Shown here piece by piece: positions 44,688-54,380 of a DNA stretch of 64,000 bases. Position numbers and translations under genes: made by a program. The stretch lies in the NCBI RefSeq assembly GCF_002237555.1, contig NZ_CP022540.1, forward strand, positions 4,283,001-4,347,000. Reading direction: 5' to 3'. Below the pieces are notes generated by a model. That model was not told the DNA's origin, did no database searches, and saw only the letters and a program-made list of their open reading frames with translations. This stretch comes from Antarctobacter heliothermus. Lineage in GTDB: Bacteria > Pseudomonadota > Alphaproteobacteria > Rhodobacterales > Rhodobacteraceae. The first letter of the stretch is position 1. Every line of letters starts with the position of its first letter.

Positions 44688-45920
44688 ATGTATGATCTGG
44701 CAATCTTGTGGGATTGGATCGCCTTTTCCGTGCGCTGGCTGCATGTCGTCACCGCGATGGCCTGGATTGGGGCATCGTTCTATTTCATCGCGCTTGACCT
44801 GATGCTCAAGCCCAACGCCGCCCTGCCGGACGGCGCCTCTGGCGAGGAATGGGAGGTCCACGGCGGCGGGTTCTACCACACGGTCAAATACATGGTGGCC
44901 CCGGCGCGGACGCCCGAGCATCTGACCTGGCACAAATGGCAAAGCTATTCGACCTGGCTGTCCGGCGCGGCCCTGATGATGATCATCTACTGGGTTGGCG
45001 GAGAGCTGTTCCTGCTGGACCCGACCAAGGCGGATCTGTCGCTGTGGCAGGGCATCCTGATCTCTGGCGGATCACTGACCATTGGCTGGCTGGCCTATGA
45101 CGCGATGTGCAAGTCAAAGCTGAGCGAACACCCGACCCTGTTGATGCTGCTGCTGTTTGTCATCCTTGTGGTGATGTCGTGGGGCTATAACCAGATCTTT
45201 ACCGGGCGGGCCGCGCTGCTGCATCTTGGGGCCTTTACCGCCACGATCATGACCGCAAACGTGTTCTTTCAGATCATGCCGAACCAGCGGATCGTGGTTG
45301 CGGATCTCAAGGCCGGGCGCACCCCGGACGCCAAATACGGCAAGATCGCCAAGGTCCGTTCGACCCACAACAACTATCTGACGCTGCCAGTCGTGTTCCT
45401 GATGCTGTCGACGCACTATCCGCTGGCCTTTGCCACCGCTTATGCCTGGATCATTGCCAGCCTTGTGTTCCTGACCGGTGTGACGATCCGGCATTATTTC
45501 AACACCATGCACAAGACCGGCAAAGGCCCGCATTGGACATGGATTGTGACCGTTCTGCTGATGGTCGTGATTGCCTGGCTGTCCACCGTCCCCGGCGGCG
45601 ACACCTACGAAGAGGCCGAGGCCCGCGCCCTGACACCCTATGAGGCGAAATTCGCCGAGGCCGAGGGGTTTGAAGACGCCTATTTTGCGGTCGTCGGCAA
45701 CTGTTCGATGTGCCACGCGCGTGAACCGTCTTGGGACGGCATGTACTGGGCGCCCAAGAACATCATCCTCGAAACCGAAAGCGATGTCGCCCGCCACGCC
45801 GATCAGATCTATCTTCAGGCCGGGCTAAGTCACGCCATGCCACCGCCGAATGCAATCCAGATGGAGGAGGCAGATCGCCGCTCCATCGTGGCTTGGGTGC
45901 GCGAGGTCCGCGCCCAATAG
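44688..45920 (+). CDS. puuD: Membrane urate oxidase with C-terminal cytochrome c domain
   Basis: A 410-residue inner-membrane protein. Residues 1-300 hold about eight transmembrane helices with histidines (RWLHVVTAMAWIGASF, GFYHTVKYMVAPARTP). The C-terminus is a periplasmic cytochrome c with the haem motif CSMCH. The family oxidises urate to 5-hydroxyisourate and passes electrons to the respiratory chain instead of making H2O2. The GGGAGGAAG site fits the ATG at 44688. It is the first step of the urate route in this window. Confidence 0.94.
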   Translation: MYDLAILWDWIAFSVRWLHVVTAMAWIGASFYFIALDLMLKPNAALPDGASGEEWEVHGGGFYHTVKYMVAPARTPEHLTWHKWQSYSTWLSGAALMMIIYWVGGELFLLDPTKADLSLWQGILISGGSLTIGWLAYDAMCKSKLSEHPTLLMLLLFVILVVMSWGYNQIFTGRAALLHLGAFTATIMTANVFFQIMPNQRIVVADLKAGRTPDAKYGKIAKVRSTHNNYLTLPVVFLMLSTHYPLAFATAYAWIIASLVFLTGVTIRHYFNTMHKTGKGPHWTWIVTVLLMVVIAWLSTVPGGDTYEEAEARALTPYEAKFAEAEGFEDAYFAVVGNCSMCHAREPSWDGMYWAPKNIILETESDVARHADQIYLQAGLSHAMPPPNAIQMEEADRRSIVAWVREVRAQ

Positions 45921-45939
45921 GCCGGTCCCTTACAGGCCG

Positions 45940-46899
45940 CTAAACATGATAGGTGCGCTCTGTCAGCGGGACGGTATCCAATTCGGTCTGCAACATGTCC
46001 AGCAAAGCCATTTCGGCCCGGTTCATGCTGCGCTTAGGGTTGGTCAGCATGTGAATATCCACCGCAGGCAGCGCACCATAGGGCGGAACCTGCCACAACA
46101 GACCGGACTGAACGTCCTTACGCGCGATATGCACCGGCAGGGCACCGATGCCGATATTGGCCACGATCATGCGGCGCACTTCGGGCAGGTTGGACGACAG
46201 CCCTCTGGGTTCGGACCGCATCCCCAACCGGCGGCGCAGCCGGGCCACACCGGACAGAGACCCCTCCAGCTCATCGGTCTGGAACGACACCGCATCTTCG
46301 TCCCTCAATTCAGCGACGTCGATGTTGTCCTGCCCATACAGACGATGTGACGGCCCGCAGTAAAAGCCAAAGAATTCGCGATACATCACCCGCGCCTCCA
46401 GCCCGACAGGGTCCTGTTGCATGAGGCAGATGCCAAAAGTGACCTGATTTTGTTGCAGATGCGCGATCACATCCGCGCTGTCCATGGTCGAGATCGTATA
46501 ACTCACCCTTGGATATTGGGCGTTGAACCGCTCCAGCACACTGTCGAAGTGCGACGACACCACATGACTGGCCACTGCAATGCTGATCTGGCCGGTCACC
46601 TCGTCCTCTAGCCCGCCCATCAGGTCCGGCAGTTGCGCAACCGCGCCGAAAATCGTGCTGGCCTCCGCGTACAGCACCCGCCCCCAGGGCGTGACGCTGA
46701 AATGTTTGGGCGACCGGTTGACCAGCTTGCGGCCCATGATGTCCTCAAGCCGTTTCAGCGCGACGCTGATTGTCGGCTGTTTCAGACCCAGAAAATGCGC
46801 GGCGGGCGTGATGCCCCCCTCATCCACGACTACCATGAAGGTGCGCAGCAGGTTCCAGTCAAGGTTCCACGGAAAGCGTTGCGCGTATGGCTTAAGCAT
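45940..46899 (-). CDS. LysR-family transcriptional regulator of the downstream ABC/catabolic operon
   Basis: A 319-residue LysR protein. The HTH is at GGITPAAHFLGLKQPTISVALKRLE; the effector domain follows. It is divergent from the amino acid ABC transporter operon over a 136-base gap. The gap holds ATCTAT-containing sequence near 46907-46935 that could be its binding site. It most likely activates that operon when the imported compound is present. Confidence 0.9.
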   Translation of the reverse strand: MLKPYAQRFPWNLDWNLLRTFMVVVDEGGITPAAHFLGLKQPTISVALKRLEDIMGRKLVNRSPKHFSVTPWGRVLYAEASTIFGAVAQLPDLMGGLEDEVTGQISIAVASHVVSSHFDSVLERFNAQYPRVSYTISTMDSADVIAHLQQNQVTFGICLMQQDPVGLEARVMYREFFGFYCGPSHRLYGQDNIDVAELRDEDAVSFQTDELEGSLSGVARLRRRLGMRSEPRGLSSNLPEVRRMIVANIGIGALPVHIARKDVQSGLLWQVPPYGALPAVDIHMLTNPKRSMNRAEMALLDMLQTELDTVPLTERTYHV

Positions 46900-47035
46900 A
46901 GCTCACATCTATCTTAGGGATTGTTAATATCTATTTGCCCTATGATCTGACGCAGCGCAACCTGTGAGTCACTGTGTCTTTGGACTGCGCCTTTGAATGC
47001 GCAGGCAAAACCGTGACAACAACAGGGAAACTGAC

Positions 47036-47824
47036 ATGACAAAAACACTCAACATCCTGCGCCGCAGCGTCCTGACCGGAGCCGTCGCCATGATGGGGCT
47101 GAGCGTTGCGCCGTTTGCGGCCAGCGCCGATGAACTGGCCGAAATCAAGGAACGCGGTGTGCTGAGCATCGCCATGAGCGGACAGTACCCCCCCTTCAAC
47201 TTTGTCAACGAACAGAATGAGGTCGTCGGCTTTGACCCCGCCATCGGGACCGAAATCGCCAAGCGTATGGGGCTGGAGGTCAAAATTGTCACTACCGCAT
47301 GGGATGGGATCATCGGTGGCCTGCTGGCCAGCAAATACGATGCGGTTGTCGGCTCCATGTCGATCACTGAAGAGCGCGACAAGGTGATCGACTTTGTCGG
47401 CCCCTACTACAACACCAAGCGGGCGATCTTTACCAAGGCCGGCTCTGACATCACCACCGTCGAACAGCTGGACGATGCCAAGGTCGGCGTGACGCTGGGT
47501 GAGACGCATGAGCAATGGGCCCGCGAACAGGGCTATGACATCAACACTTACAAGGGCCTGCCGGAACTGCTGCTGGAACTGGACAATGGCCGGGTTGATG
47601 CCATCGTGAACGATTCCATTCCGGTCATGCTGGCGATGAAGGCCGGTCAGTACGATCTGGCCATGGTCGAAGACCCCGCCGCCGAACCCATCGGCGCAGG
47701 CATCGCCATCCGTGAGGGCAACCCCGATCTGGCCGCCGCGATGCAAGAGGCTCTGGACGCCATGATGGCGGACGGCACCTATCTTGAGATCGCCAATGAA
47801 TGGGTTGGCGGCGACATCCGTTAA
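47036..47824 (+). CDS. Polar amino acid-type ABC transporter, substrate-binding protein
   Basis: A 262-residue periplasmic protein with a Sec signal (RRSVLTGAVAMMGLSVAPFAASA). The family-3 solute-binding fold is shown by YPPFNFVNEQNEVVGFDPAIG, a ligand-binding SMSITEERDKVIDFV segment and LGETHEQWA. The ATG at 47036 is right for the signal peptide. It is the first gene of a long rightward operon. The specificity is unknown; the neighbours point to an amine- or lactam-containing compound. Confidence 0.92.
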   Translation: MTKTLNILRRSVLTGAVAMMGLSVAPFAASADELAEIKERGVLSIAMSGQYPPFNFVNEQNEVVGFDPAIGTEIAKRMGLEVKIVTTAWDGIIGGLLASKYDAVVGSMSITEERDKVIDFVGPYYNTKRAIFTKAGSDITTVEQLDDAKVGVTLGETHEQWAREQGYDINTYKGLPELLLELDNGRVDAIVNDSIPVMLAMKAGQYDLAMVEDPAAEPIGAGIAIREGNPDLAAAMQEALDAMMADGTYLEIANEWVGGDIR

Positions 47825-47884
47825 TCGCCCCCTCGCCTGCCGGGCCAGTCCCGGCAGGCCCCCTCTCTTGCGGAACCTGCCCAC

Positions 47885-48679
47885 ATGACAACCACCACCT
47901 ATGGCCATCTGACATGGGAAGACGTGCGCGATGCCGACAAGGATCGCGTGGTCATTCTGAACGTCTCGGCGACAGAGGATCACGGCCCCCACATGCCGCT
48001 GGACACCGACACGGTGCTGGGCATGGCCGTGGCGACCGGCGTGGCGCGCGCCGCCCCGGACGAAGTCTTTGTGATGCCGCCCGTGCCATACGGGTTCAAC
48101 GAACATCACAAGGACTTTCCCGGCGTGATCTGGATTCAGCCCGAAACGCTGATCGCCTTTGTCACCGACATCACCAAATCGCTGGCCCATCACGGGTTCC
48201 GGCGCATCCTGCTGCTGAACTCGCACGGGTCGAACCATCCCTGCCTTGATCTGGCCGCGCGCAAGACGGTGATCGAGACCGGCATCATCTGCGTCTCCGC
48301 CTCCTACTGGAACCTGATGTCGGCGCGGATCAACGAGGTCCGCAAATCCGACATCGGCGGCATCGCCCACGCCGGAGAGTTTGAGGCCGCGATGTACATG
48401 CACCTGCACCCCGACCGGGTGCATATCGAGAAATCGACGTCGCAGAACCTGCACAACCCGGACAGCAAGTTCTTCAACCTTGATCTGGCGGGCGGCGGCG
48501 GCGGCGCGATGCTGATGCGCTGGTGGTCCGAGGTGTCGCCCGACGGCACGATGGGCGATCCGACGGTGGCCGATGCCGAGACGGGCAAGAAATTCCTCGA
48601 CGCCGCGATCGAGGAGACCACCGCCCTGATCCGCGAAATCCGCGCGCTGCCCATTCTGCCGCGCCATGATCACCATTAA
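47885..48679 (+). CDS. Creatininase-family amidohydrolase
   Basis: A 264-residue metal-dependent hydrolase of the creatininase fold (creatininase, FAPy deformylase, MftE relatives). The metal-binding residues are in SATEDHGPHMPLDTD and NSHGSNHPC; AGEFEAAMYM gives the conserved late Glu. The family opens cyclic amides or cleaves small amide bonds. Its place between the binding protein and the permeases suggests that it acts on the imported compound or a direct product. Confidence 0.88.
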   Translation: MTTTTYGHLTWEDVRDADKDRVVILNVSATEDHGPHMPLDTDTVLGMAVATGVARAAPDEVFVMPPVPYGFNEHHKDFPGVIWIQPETLIAFVTDITKSLAHHGFRRILLLNSHGSNHPCLDLAARKTVIETGIICVSASYWNLMSARINEVRKSDIGGIAHAGEFEAAMYMHLHPDRVHIEKSTSQNLHNPDSKFFNLDLAGGGGGAMLMRWWSEVSPDGTMGDPTVADAETGKKFLDAAIEETTALIREIRALPILPRHDHH

Positions 48680-48721
48680 CATGACGTTTCTCGTCATGGC
48701 CCTCACGGAAAGGCCGCCGAT

Positions 48722-49369
48722 TTGGACACAGAACTGATCCTGCGGGTCTACCCCTTTTTCCTCGAAGCGGCCTGGGTGACGATCCAACTGTCGGTGCTGA
48801 CAGCAGCCTTGGGCCTGGCCTGTGGCGCGCTGGGGGCTGCGGCGCGGTTGTCGCGTCTGGCAGTCTTTCGCTGGATCGCAGCGGTTTATGTCAGCGTCAT
48901 CCGGGGCACACCCGCGCTGATTCAGGTGTTTATCCTCTATTTCGGCGGTCCACAGGTGGGCATCCAGCTGGATTCCTTTGCCGCGGGCACCATCGCGCTG
49001 GGGGTGAACATCGGCGCCTACATGACCGAAACCATTCGTGGTGCCATCGTATCCGTCGACAAGGGCCAGTCCGAGGCCGCCCGCACGCTAGGACTCAGCC
49101 GATGGCAGACCATGCGCAAGGTGGTTCTGCCACAGGCCGCGCGCCTGATGATCCGCCCGTTGGGCGTCAACATCAACGCGCTGATCAAGGGCACCGCTCT
49201 GGTCGCGCCCATTTCGGTGGTGGAACTGACCTACACCGCGCAACGGTTTATCGGATCGACCTACAAACCGTTCGAAATGTTCCTGCTGTCCGGGCTGCTC
49301 TACATGGTGATCATCTATGTGGTGGGTCAGGGCATTCACTGGCTTGACCGCCGGGCGCGGATCACATGA
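48722..49369 (+). CDS. Polar amino acid-type ABC transporter permease
   Basis: A 215-residue permease with about five membrane helices and the EAA loop SEAARTLGLSRWQTMRKVVLP. The start is a TTG at 48722. It pairs with the next permease gene to form the channel of the importer. Confidence 0.92.
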   Translation: MDTELILRVYPFFLEAAWVTIQLSVLTAALGLACGALGAAARLSRLAVFRWIAAVYVSVIRGTPALIQVFILYFGGPQVGIQLDSFAAGTIALGVNIGAYMTETIRGAIVSVDKGQSEAARTLGLSRWQTMRKVVLPQAARLMIRPLGVNINALIKGTALVAPISVVELTYTAQRFIGSTYKPFEMFLLSGLLYMVIIYVVGQGIHWLDRRARIT

Positions 49370-49402
49370 GCGGCGGTTTGATTGACATGACAGGAGCCCG
49401 CC

Positions 49403-50059
49403 ATGGGACTTGATTTCTCCGTGGTGCCCGGCTTTTTCGGCGTGCTGTTGATGGGGGCCGGATGGACCGTGGCCATCACCATCTGCGCTGGACTGCTCAG
49501 CTTTTTCGGCGGCATCGTCTTTGCGGTTATCGCGCTCTATGGCCATTGGGCACTGCGCTGGCCGTTCCGGGCCTTTGCCTTTTTGTTCATGGGCACGCCG
49601 CTGCTGTTGCAGCTGTTCCTGATCTACTTCGGGCTGATCCAGATCGGCATCGACCTGCCCGCCTTTGTCGCCGGGGTGATCGGTCTGGGCCTGCACTTTG
49701 CGGTCTACAACTCCGAACTGATCCAGGCCTCTATCCTGGCGGTGGACAAGGGCCAGTATGAGGGCGCGCGCACGCTGGGCCTGTCGCGCGGCCAGACCCT
49801 GCGCAAGGTCGTGATCCCGCAGGCGGTGCGCGCCGTGGTGCCGCCCATGGGCAACAACATGATCGCCCTGCTCAAGGATTCCGCACTGGTCTCCGTCATT
49901 GGCGTGATGGAACTGACCCTTGCCGCACAGCAGGCCATCAGCCGCACCTACCGCCCGTTCGAATTCTACCTTGCCGCCGCCTTTTGCTACTACATCGTCA
50001 ACCTCGCGCTGGAGGCGGGATTGCGCCGTCTGGAACGCCGCATCGCCGCCTCGCGCTGA
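49403..50059 (+). CDS. Polar amino acid-type ABC transporter permease
   Basis: A 218-residue second permease of the same importer. Its EAA loop reads YEGARTLGLSRGQTLRKVVIP. The helices resemble those of the preceding gene and the two form a heterodimer. It has an AGGAG site, and the ATPase gene follows 15 bases later. Confidence 0.92.
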   Translation: MGLDFSVVPGFFGVLLMGAGWTVAITICAGLLSFFGGIVFAVIALYGHWALRWPFRAFAFLFMGTPLLLQLFLIYFGLIQIGIDLPAFVAGVIGLGLHFAVYNSELIQASILAVDKGQYEGARTLGLSRGQTLRKVVIPQAVRAVVPPMGNNMIALLKDSALVSVIGVMELTLAAQQAISRTYRPFEFYLAAAFCYYIVNLALEAGLRRLERRIAASR

Positions 50060-50074
50060 GAAAGGAACCCATCC

Positions 50075-50836
50075 ATGTCCGATCAGGCCTTTGTCACCAT
50101 CAAGAACGCCGCCAAAAGCTATGGCACGCTTGAGGTACTCAAGGACATCAACCTGACCGTCCAGCGCGGTCAGATCGTTGCCATCATCGGGCCGTCCGGC
50201 TCTGGCAAATCGACCCTGCTGCGCGCCATCAATGAACTGGATCCGCTGTCCTCGGGGGAGGTCTGGCTAGAGGATGTGCAGATCAACAAGACACTGCCGC
50301 ATCGCCAATATGAGGCCCACGTCAATCAGGTGCGGCAGGACATCGGCATGGTGTTCCAGCACTTCAACCTGTTCCCCCACCTGACGGTGCGCGGCAACAT
50401 CACGCTGGCGCCGCGGATGCTCAAAGGTCTGTCTGAGGCCGACGCCAACAAACTGGCTGAGGAACAACTGGCCAAGGTGGGCCTGTCGGACAAGATTGAT
50501 GAATACCCCTCACGCCTGTCGGGCGGCCAGAAACAGCGCGTCGCCATCGCCCGCGCGCTGGCGATGAAACCCAAGGTGATGCTGTTCGATGAGGCAACCT
50601 CGGCGCTGGACCCCGAACTGGTCGAAGAGGTCAACCTTGTGATGAAGCAACTCGCCGAAGAGCACATGACCATGATCATCGTCACGCACGAGATGGATTT
50701 CGCCGCTTCCGTCTGTGACCGCGTGTTGTTCATGGATCAAGGCGTTGTGGTCGAAGAGGGGCCGCCCTCGGTGATCTTTCAGAACCCGGAAAACGAACGC
50801 ACGCGCAATTTTCTGCGCAAACATCTCAGTCGCTGA
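50075..50836 (+). CDS. Polar amino acid-type ABC transporter ATP-binding protein
   Basis: A 253-residue GlnQ-type ATPase. Walker A is [13 protein letters not shown], the signature is [17 protein letters not shown], Walker B is [13 protein letters not shown], and the switch is THEMDF. It powers the import system encoded by the three preceding transporter genes. Confidence 0.95.
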   Translation: MSDQAFVTIKNAAKSYGTLEVLKDINLTVQRGQIVAIIGPSGSGKSTLLRAINELDPLSSGEVWLEDVQINKTLPHRQYEAHVNQVRQDIGMVFQHFNLFPHLTVRGNITLAPRMLKGLSEADANKLAEEQLAKVGLSDKIDEYPSRLSGGQKQRVAIARALAMKPKVMLFDEATSALDPELVEEVNLVMKQLAEEHMTMIIVTHEMDFAASVCDRVLFMDQGVVVEEGPPSVIFQNPENERTRNFLRKHLSR

Positions 50837-50849
50837 AAGCCTGACAGAC

Positions 50850-52187
50850 ATGACCAACCTGTTCTACCAGACCAAATCGCCGCGCCCCACGCTCGACCGG
50901 GCCGAAGGCATCTATATGTGGGACACCGACGGCAAGCGGTACATCGACGGCTCAAGCGGCGCGATGGTCAGCAATATCGGTCATTCCAACCCCGCCGTGC
51001 TGGACGCCATGCGCGCCCAGATGGACAAATCCACCTTTGGCTACCGGCTGCATTTCCAGACCGACAGCTCTGAACAACTGGCCGCCAAAACAGCGGCTTT
51101 GGCCCCCGACGGATTGAACAAGGTGTTCTTTGTCTCCGGCGGGTCAGAGGCGGTGGAAAGCACGCTGAAACTGGCCCGTCAATTCGCGCTGACCCAAGGC
51201 CAGCCGCAGCGGTTCAAGGTGATCTCGCGCTATCCCAGCTATCATGGCTGCACGCTGGGGGCGCTGGCAATCACCGGCTATGCGCCGATGACAGCCCCCT
51301 TTGACCCGATGATGATGCGGATGCCCAAGGTGCCCGCCCCGCGCGCCTATCTGGACGGGCTGGACCCGACGGACCCGGCCACCGGGCTGCATTACGCCAA
51401 CATGTTGGAGGCCAAGATCCTTGAGGAAGGCCCCGACACCGTGTTGGCCTTTATCGTCGAACCCGTGGGCGGCGCATCGACCGGCGCGCTGGTGCCCCCC
51501 GCCGGGTACATGCAGCGCATCCGCGAGATCTGTACCGAATACGGCGTTTTGCTGATCCACGATGAGGTCATGACCGGCGGCGGGCGCACCGGGCGCTTTT
51601 TCGGGGCCGGGCACTGGGGCGTGACGCCGGACCTGATCTCGATTTCCAAGGGGTTCGGCGGTGGCTATGTGCCCTTGGGCGCGATGATCGCGCGGGATGA
51701 CATCGTCGATGCCGTAATGGGCGCGGGCGGCTTCATCCACGGGTTTACCTACGCGGGCAACCCGCTGGCCTGTGCAGCGGGCTGCGCGGTGCTGGACCAG
51801 ATCGCGGAACATGACCTGATCGGCAATGCCGCGCGGATGGGTGACGCGCTGGCCGACCGGCTGCGTGGGCTGATGCAGCGCTATCCGCTGATAGGCGACG
51901 TGCGCGGCAAGGGCCTGCTGATGGCGTTCGAACTGATGGCCGACCGCGCGACCAAGGCCCCCCTGCCCGCCCATCTGAACGCCCACGCCCGGCTGGTCGA
52001 CATCGCCTATGACAACGGGTTGATCATCTATTCGCGGCGCACACGCGGCGGCACATCCGGCGATCACTTTCTCGTCTGCCCGCCGATGATCGTCGATGCG
52101 GCGCAACTGGATGACCTGACCGACCGGCTGGACCGGTCTCTGGCCAGCTACATGGCGGAAATCCCGCAGTTTTCCGGCGCAGCGTAA
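50850..52187 (+). CDS. Class III aminotransferase
   Basis: A 445-residue PLP enzyme of the omega-amino acid/diamine aminotransferase family. It shows YIDGSSGAMVSNIGHSNP, GGSEAVESTLKLARQ, the cofactor Asp in LLIHDEVMTGGGRTGRFF, and the PLP lysine in ISISKGFGGGYVPLGAM. Relatives transaminate terminal amines (putrescine, beta-alanine, gamma-aminobutyrate, taurine). With the BKACE and deacetylase genes downstream, it probably makes the aldehyde or keto group of the pathway. The substrate is not determined. Confidence 0.9.
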   Translation: MTNLFYQTKSPRPTLDRAEGIYMWDTDGKRYIDGSSGAMVSNIGHSNPAVLDAMRAQMDKSTFGYRLHFQTDSSEQLAAKTAALAPDGLNKVFFVSGGSEAVESTLKLARQFALTQGQPQRFKVISRYPSYHGCTLGALAITGYAPMTAPFDPMMMRMPKVPAPRAYLDGLDPTDPATGLHYANMLEAKILEEGPDTVLAFIVEPVGGASTGALVPPAGYMQRIREICTEYGVLLIHDEVMTGGGRTGRFFGAGHWGVTPDLISISKGFGGGYVPLGAMIARDDIVDAVMGAGGFIHGFTYAGNPLACAAGCAVLDQIAEHDLIGNAARMGDALADRLRGLMQRYPLIGDVRGKGLLMAFELMADRATKAPLPAHLNAHARLVDIAYDNGLIIYSRRTRGGTSGDHFLVCPPMIVDAAQLDDLTDRLDRSLASYMAEIPQFSGAA

Positions 52188-52196
52188 GGAGCCTTT

Positions 52197-53123
52197 ATGT
52201 CCAAGATCATCATCACCTGCGCTGTCACCGGGTCGATCCACACGCCTTCGATGTCGCCCCATCTGCCGATCACGGCGCAACAGATCACCGACAATGCCAT
52301 CGGTGCCGCCGAGGCCGGGGCCACGATCCTGCACCTGCACGCCCGCGACCCGGAAAATGGCCGCCCCTCTGCGGACCCGGCGCATTTCATGGCCTTTCTG
52401 CCGCAGATCAAACAGCGCTGCGGCGCGGTTCTGAACATCTCGACCGGCGGCAGCGCAACGATGCCGCTGGAGGACCGGCTGGCCGCGCCGAAACAGGCCG
52501 AACCGGAGATGTGCTCGCTCAACATGGGGACAATGAACTTTGCCCTCTTCCCGGCGGTGGACAAGATCACCGATTGGAAATTCGACTGGGAAAAGCCGTT
52601 TCTGGAGGACTCCGAGGATCTGGTGTTCAAGAACACGCCGCGCGACATGGCCTATATCCTGCATGAGCTGGGCGAAAAACGCGGCGCGAGGTTCGAGTTT
52701 GAATGTTACGACCTCAGCCATCTCTACATGCTGAAACACTTTGTCGATCGCGGGCTGGTGCGCGGGCCGCTGTTCATCCAGTTCGTCTTTGGCGTGCTGG
52801 GCGGCATGGGGCCGGACCCGGAGAACCTGACCCACATGAAGATGATCGCCGACAGGCTGTTCGGTGACACCTATACGTTTTCCGTGCTGGCCGCAGGACG
52901 GCACCAGATGCCTCTGGTCACCATGTCCGCCATTCTGGGCGGTCACGTCCGCGTCGGGCTGGAGGACAGCCTGATGATCTCACGCGGGGTGCTGGCCCGG
53001 AACAACGCCGAACAGGTGGCCAAGATCCGCCGCATCGTCGAGGATCTGGGCCGCACTGTCGCCACCGCCGATGAGGCGCGCGAGATGCTGCACCTCAAGG
53101 GGGCGGACCGCACCGCGATCTAG
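52197..53123 (+). CDS. BKACE-family beta-keto acid cleavage enzyme
   Basis: A 308-residue TIM-barrel enzyme of the family of 3-keto-5-aminohexanoate cleavage enzyme (Kce). The Zn-binding histidines fall at H46 and H48 (ILHLHARDP), the same positions as in Kce, and the conserved acidic pair is E256-D257 (HVRVGLEDSL). The family cleaves a beta-keto acid with acetyl-CoA, giving acetoacetate and a new acyl-CoA. Many subgroups have unknown substrates. It implies that this operon makes a beta-keto acid. Confidence 0.92.
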   Translation: MSKIIITCAVTGSIHTPSMSPHLPITAQQITDNAIGAAEAGATILHLHARDPENGRPSADPAHFMAFLPQIKQRCGAVLNISTGGSATMPLEDRLAAPKQAEPEMCSLNMGTMNFALFPAVDKITDWKFDWEKPFLEDSEDLVFKNTPRDMAYILHELGEKRGARFEFECYDLSHLYMLKHFVDRGLVRGPLFIQFVFGVLGGMGPDPENLTHMKMIADRLFGDTYTFSVLAAGRHQMPLVTMSAILGGHVRVGLEDSLMISRGVLARNNAEQVAKIRRIVEDLGRTVATADEAREMLHLKGADRTAI

Positions 53124-53193
53124 CACGGGCCAATCCGCCCCTTTTCCCGACCTGCCCACAGACCTCTGCCCACAGCCCCCTGAAAGAACCGAC

Positions 53194-54222
53194 ATGAAAG
53201 CCATCTTCGACGACCGCCAGTGGAAACATCAGCCGCGCCATTTCATGGCAAATGGCGCGATCCTGCCGAATCCCGAACAGGCAGAGCGCATTGACCGGCT
53301 GCTGACCGGCGCACAGGCCGCCGGGTGTACCGTCGAGGCGCCAAAGGACGCGGGCCTTGCCCCGATTGCCGCGCTGCATTCGCCCGAATACCTCACCTTT
53401 CTGGAGAACATCCACACCCGCTGGCGCCGGATAGAGGGCGCGGGCGATGAGGTCATTCCCAACATCCACCCCGCCAACCGCACCGACAGTTACCCCAAAT
53501 CCGCCGTCGGTCAGGCGGGCTATCATCAGGCCGACACCGCCTGCCCGATTGCCGCAGGCACATGGGAGGCCGCCTATTGGTCCGCGCAAAGCGCCGTGAC
53601 CGGGGCCGATCTGATCCTTCGGGGCGAGACATCCGCCTATGTGCTGTCGCGCCCGCCCGGCCACCATGCCTTTGGCGATCTGGCGGGGGGCTTTTGCTTT
53701 TTGAACAACTCCGGCATCGCGGCAGAGCGGTTACGCGCGCAGGGTCTGCGCCCCGCCATTCTGGATGTGGATGTGCATCACGGCAACGGCACCCAAGGCA
53801 TCTTTTATGACCGCGACGACGTGCTGACCGTGTCGATCCACGCGGACCCAGAGCGGTTCTACCCCTTCTTCTGGGGGCAGGCCCATGAGCGCGGCACCGG
53901 TCCCGGGCTGGGCTACAACCTGAACCTGCCGTTGGCGCGCGGTACAACGGACGACGCCTATCTTGCCACACTGGACGTGGCCCTGCGGCGCATCCGCAGC
54001 TTTGGCGCGGATGTGGTTGTGGTGGCGCTGGGGCTGGATGCCTTTGTTGACGATCCGTTCAAGGGACTGGCCGTCACGACCACCGGCTTTTCCCGCATTG
54101 GTGCCGCGATTGCCGGGCTGAACCTGCCGTGTCTCTTTGTGCAAGAGGGCGGCTATCTGTGCGATGAATTGGCGGATAATCTGACCGCCGTTCTGACCGG
54201 CCATCAGGAACACAGCGCCTGA
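53194..54222 (+). CDS. Acetylpolyamine amidohydrolase (histone deacetylase family)
   Basis: A 342-residue Zn deacetylase from the ATG at 53194, the same length as Mycoplana acetylpolyamine amidohydrolase. The active-site His pair is H157-H158 (PPGHHAF), the zinc Asp/His are D193 and H195 (DVDVHHGNGT), a late Asp lies in ALGLDAFVDDP, and the catalytic Tyr in QEGGYL. It removes acetyl groups from acetylated amines. As the last gene of the operon it points to an N-acetyl amine in the pathway. Confidence 0.9.
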   Translation: MKAIFDDRQWKHQPRHFMANGAILPNPEQAERIDRLLTGAQAAGCTVEAPKDAGLAPIAALHSPEYLTFLENIHTRWRRIEGAGDEVIPNIHPANRTDSYPKSAVGQAGYHQADTACPIAAGTWEAAYWSAQSAVTGADLILRGETSAYVLSRPPGHHAFGDLAGGFCFLNNSGIAAERLRAQGLRPAILDVDVHHGNGTQGIFYDRDDVLTVSIHADPERFYPFFWGQAHERGTGPGLGYNLNLPLARGTTDDAYLATLDVALRRIRSFGADVVVVALGLDAFVDDPFKGLAVTTTGFSRIGAAIAGLNLPCLFVQEGGYLCDELADNLTAVLTGHQEHSA

Positions 54223-54380
54223 GCCAGTGGCTGCCGCATACCACAGCCGTCGCAGCCCCGGACAGGGAGGTCTTTCGTCTCATGCCGCCACTCTCGGACA
54301 GGTGCCTAATCTTTCTGCACGACAGCCCGGCCCTCATTTGCGATGAAGGATGGGATGGATGAGCAACGAGACAGAGATCA

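Noticed and set aside
46940..48787. Long minus-strand frame across the binding-protein and creatininase genes
   Set aside because: It covers two well-supported plus-strand genes and an intergenic region; composition is that of a shadow frame.
51144..52946. Long minus-strand frame opposite the aminotransferase and BKACE genes
   Set aside because: Both plus-strand genes have intact catalytic motifs; the antisense product is Arg/His/Gly-rich.
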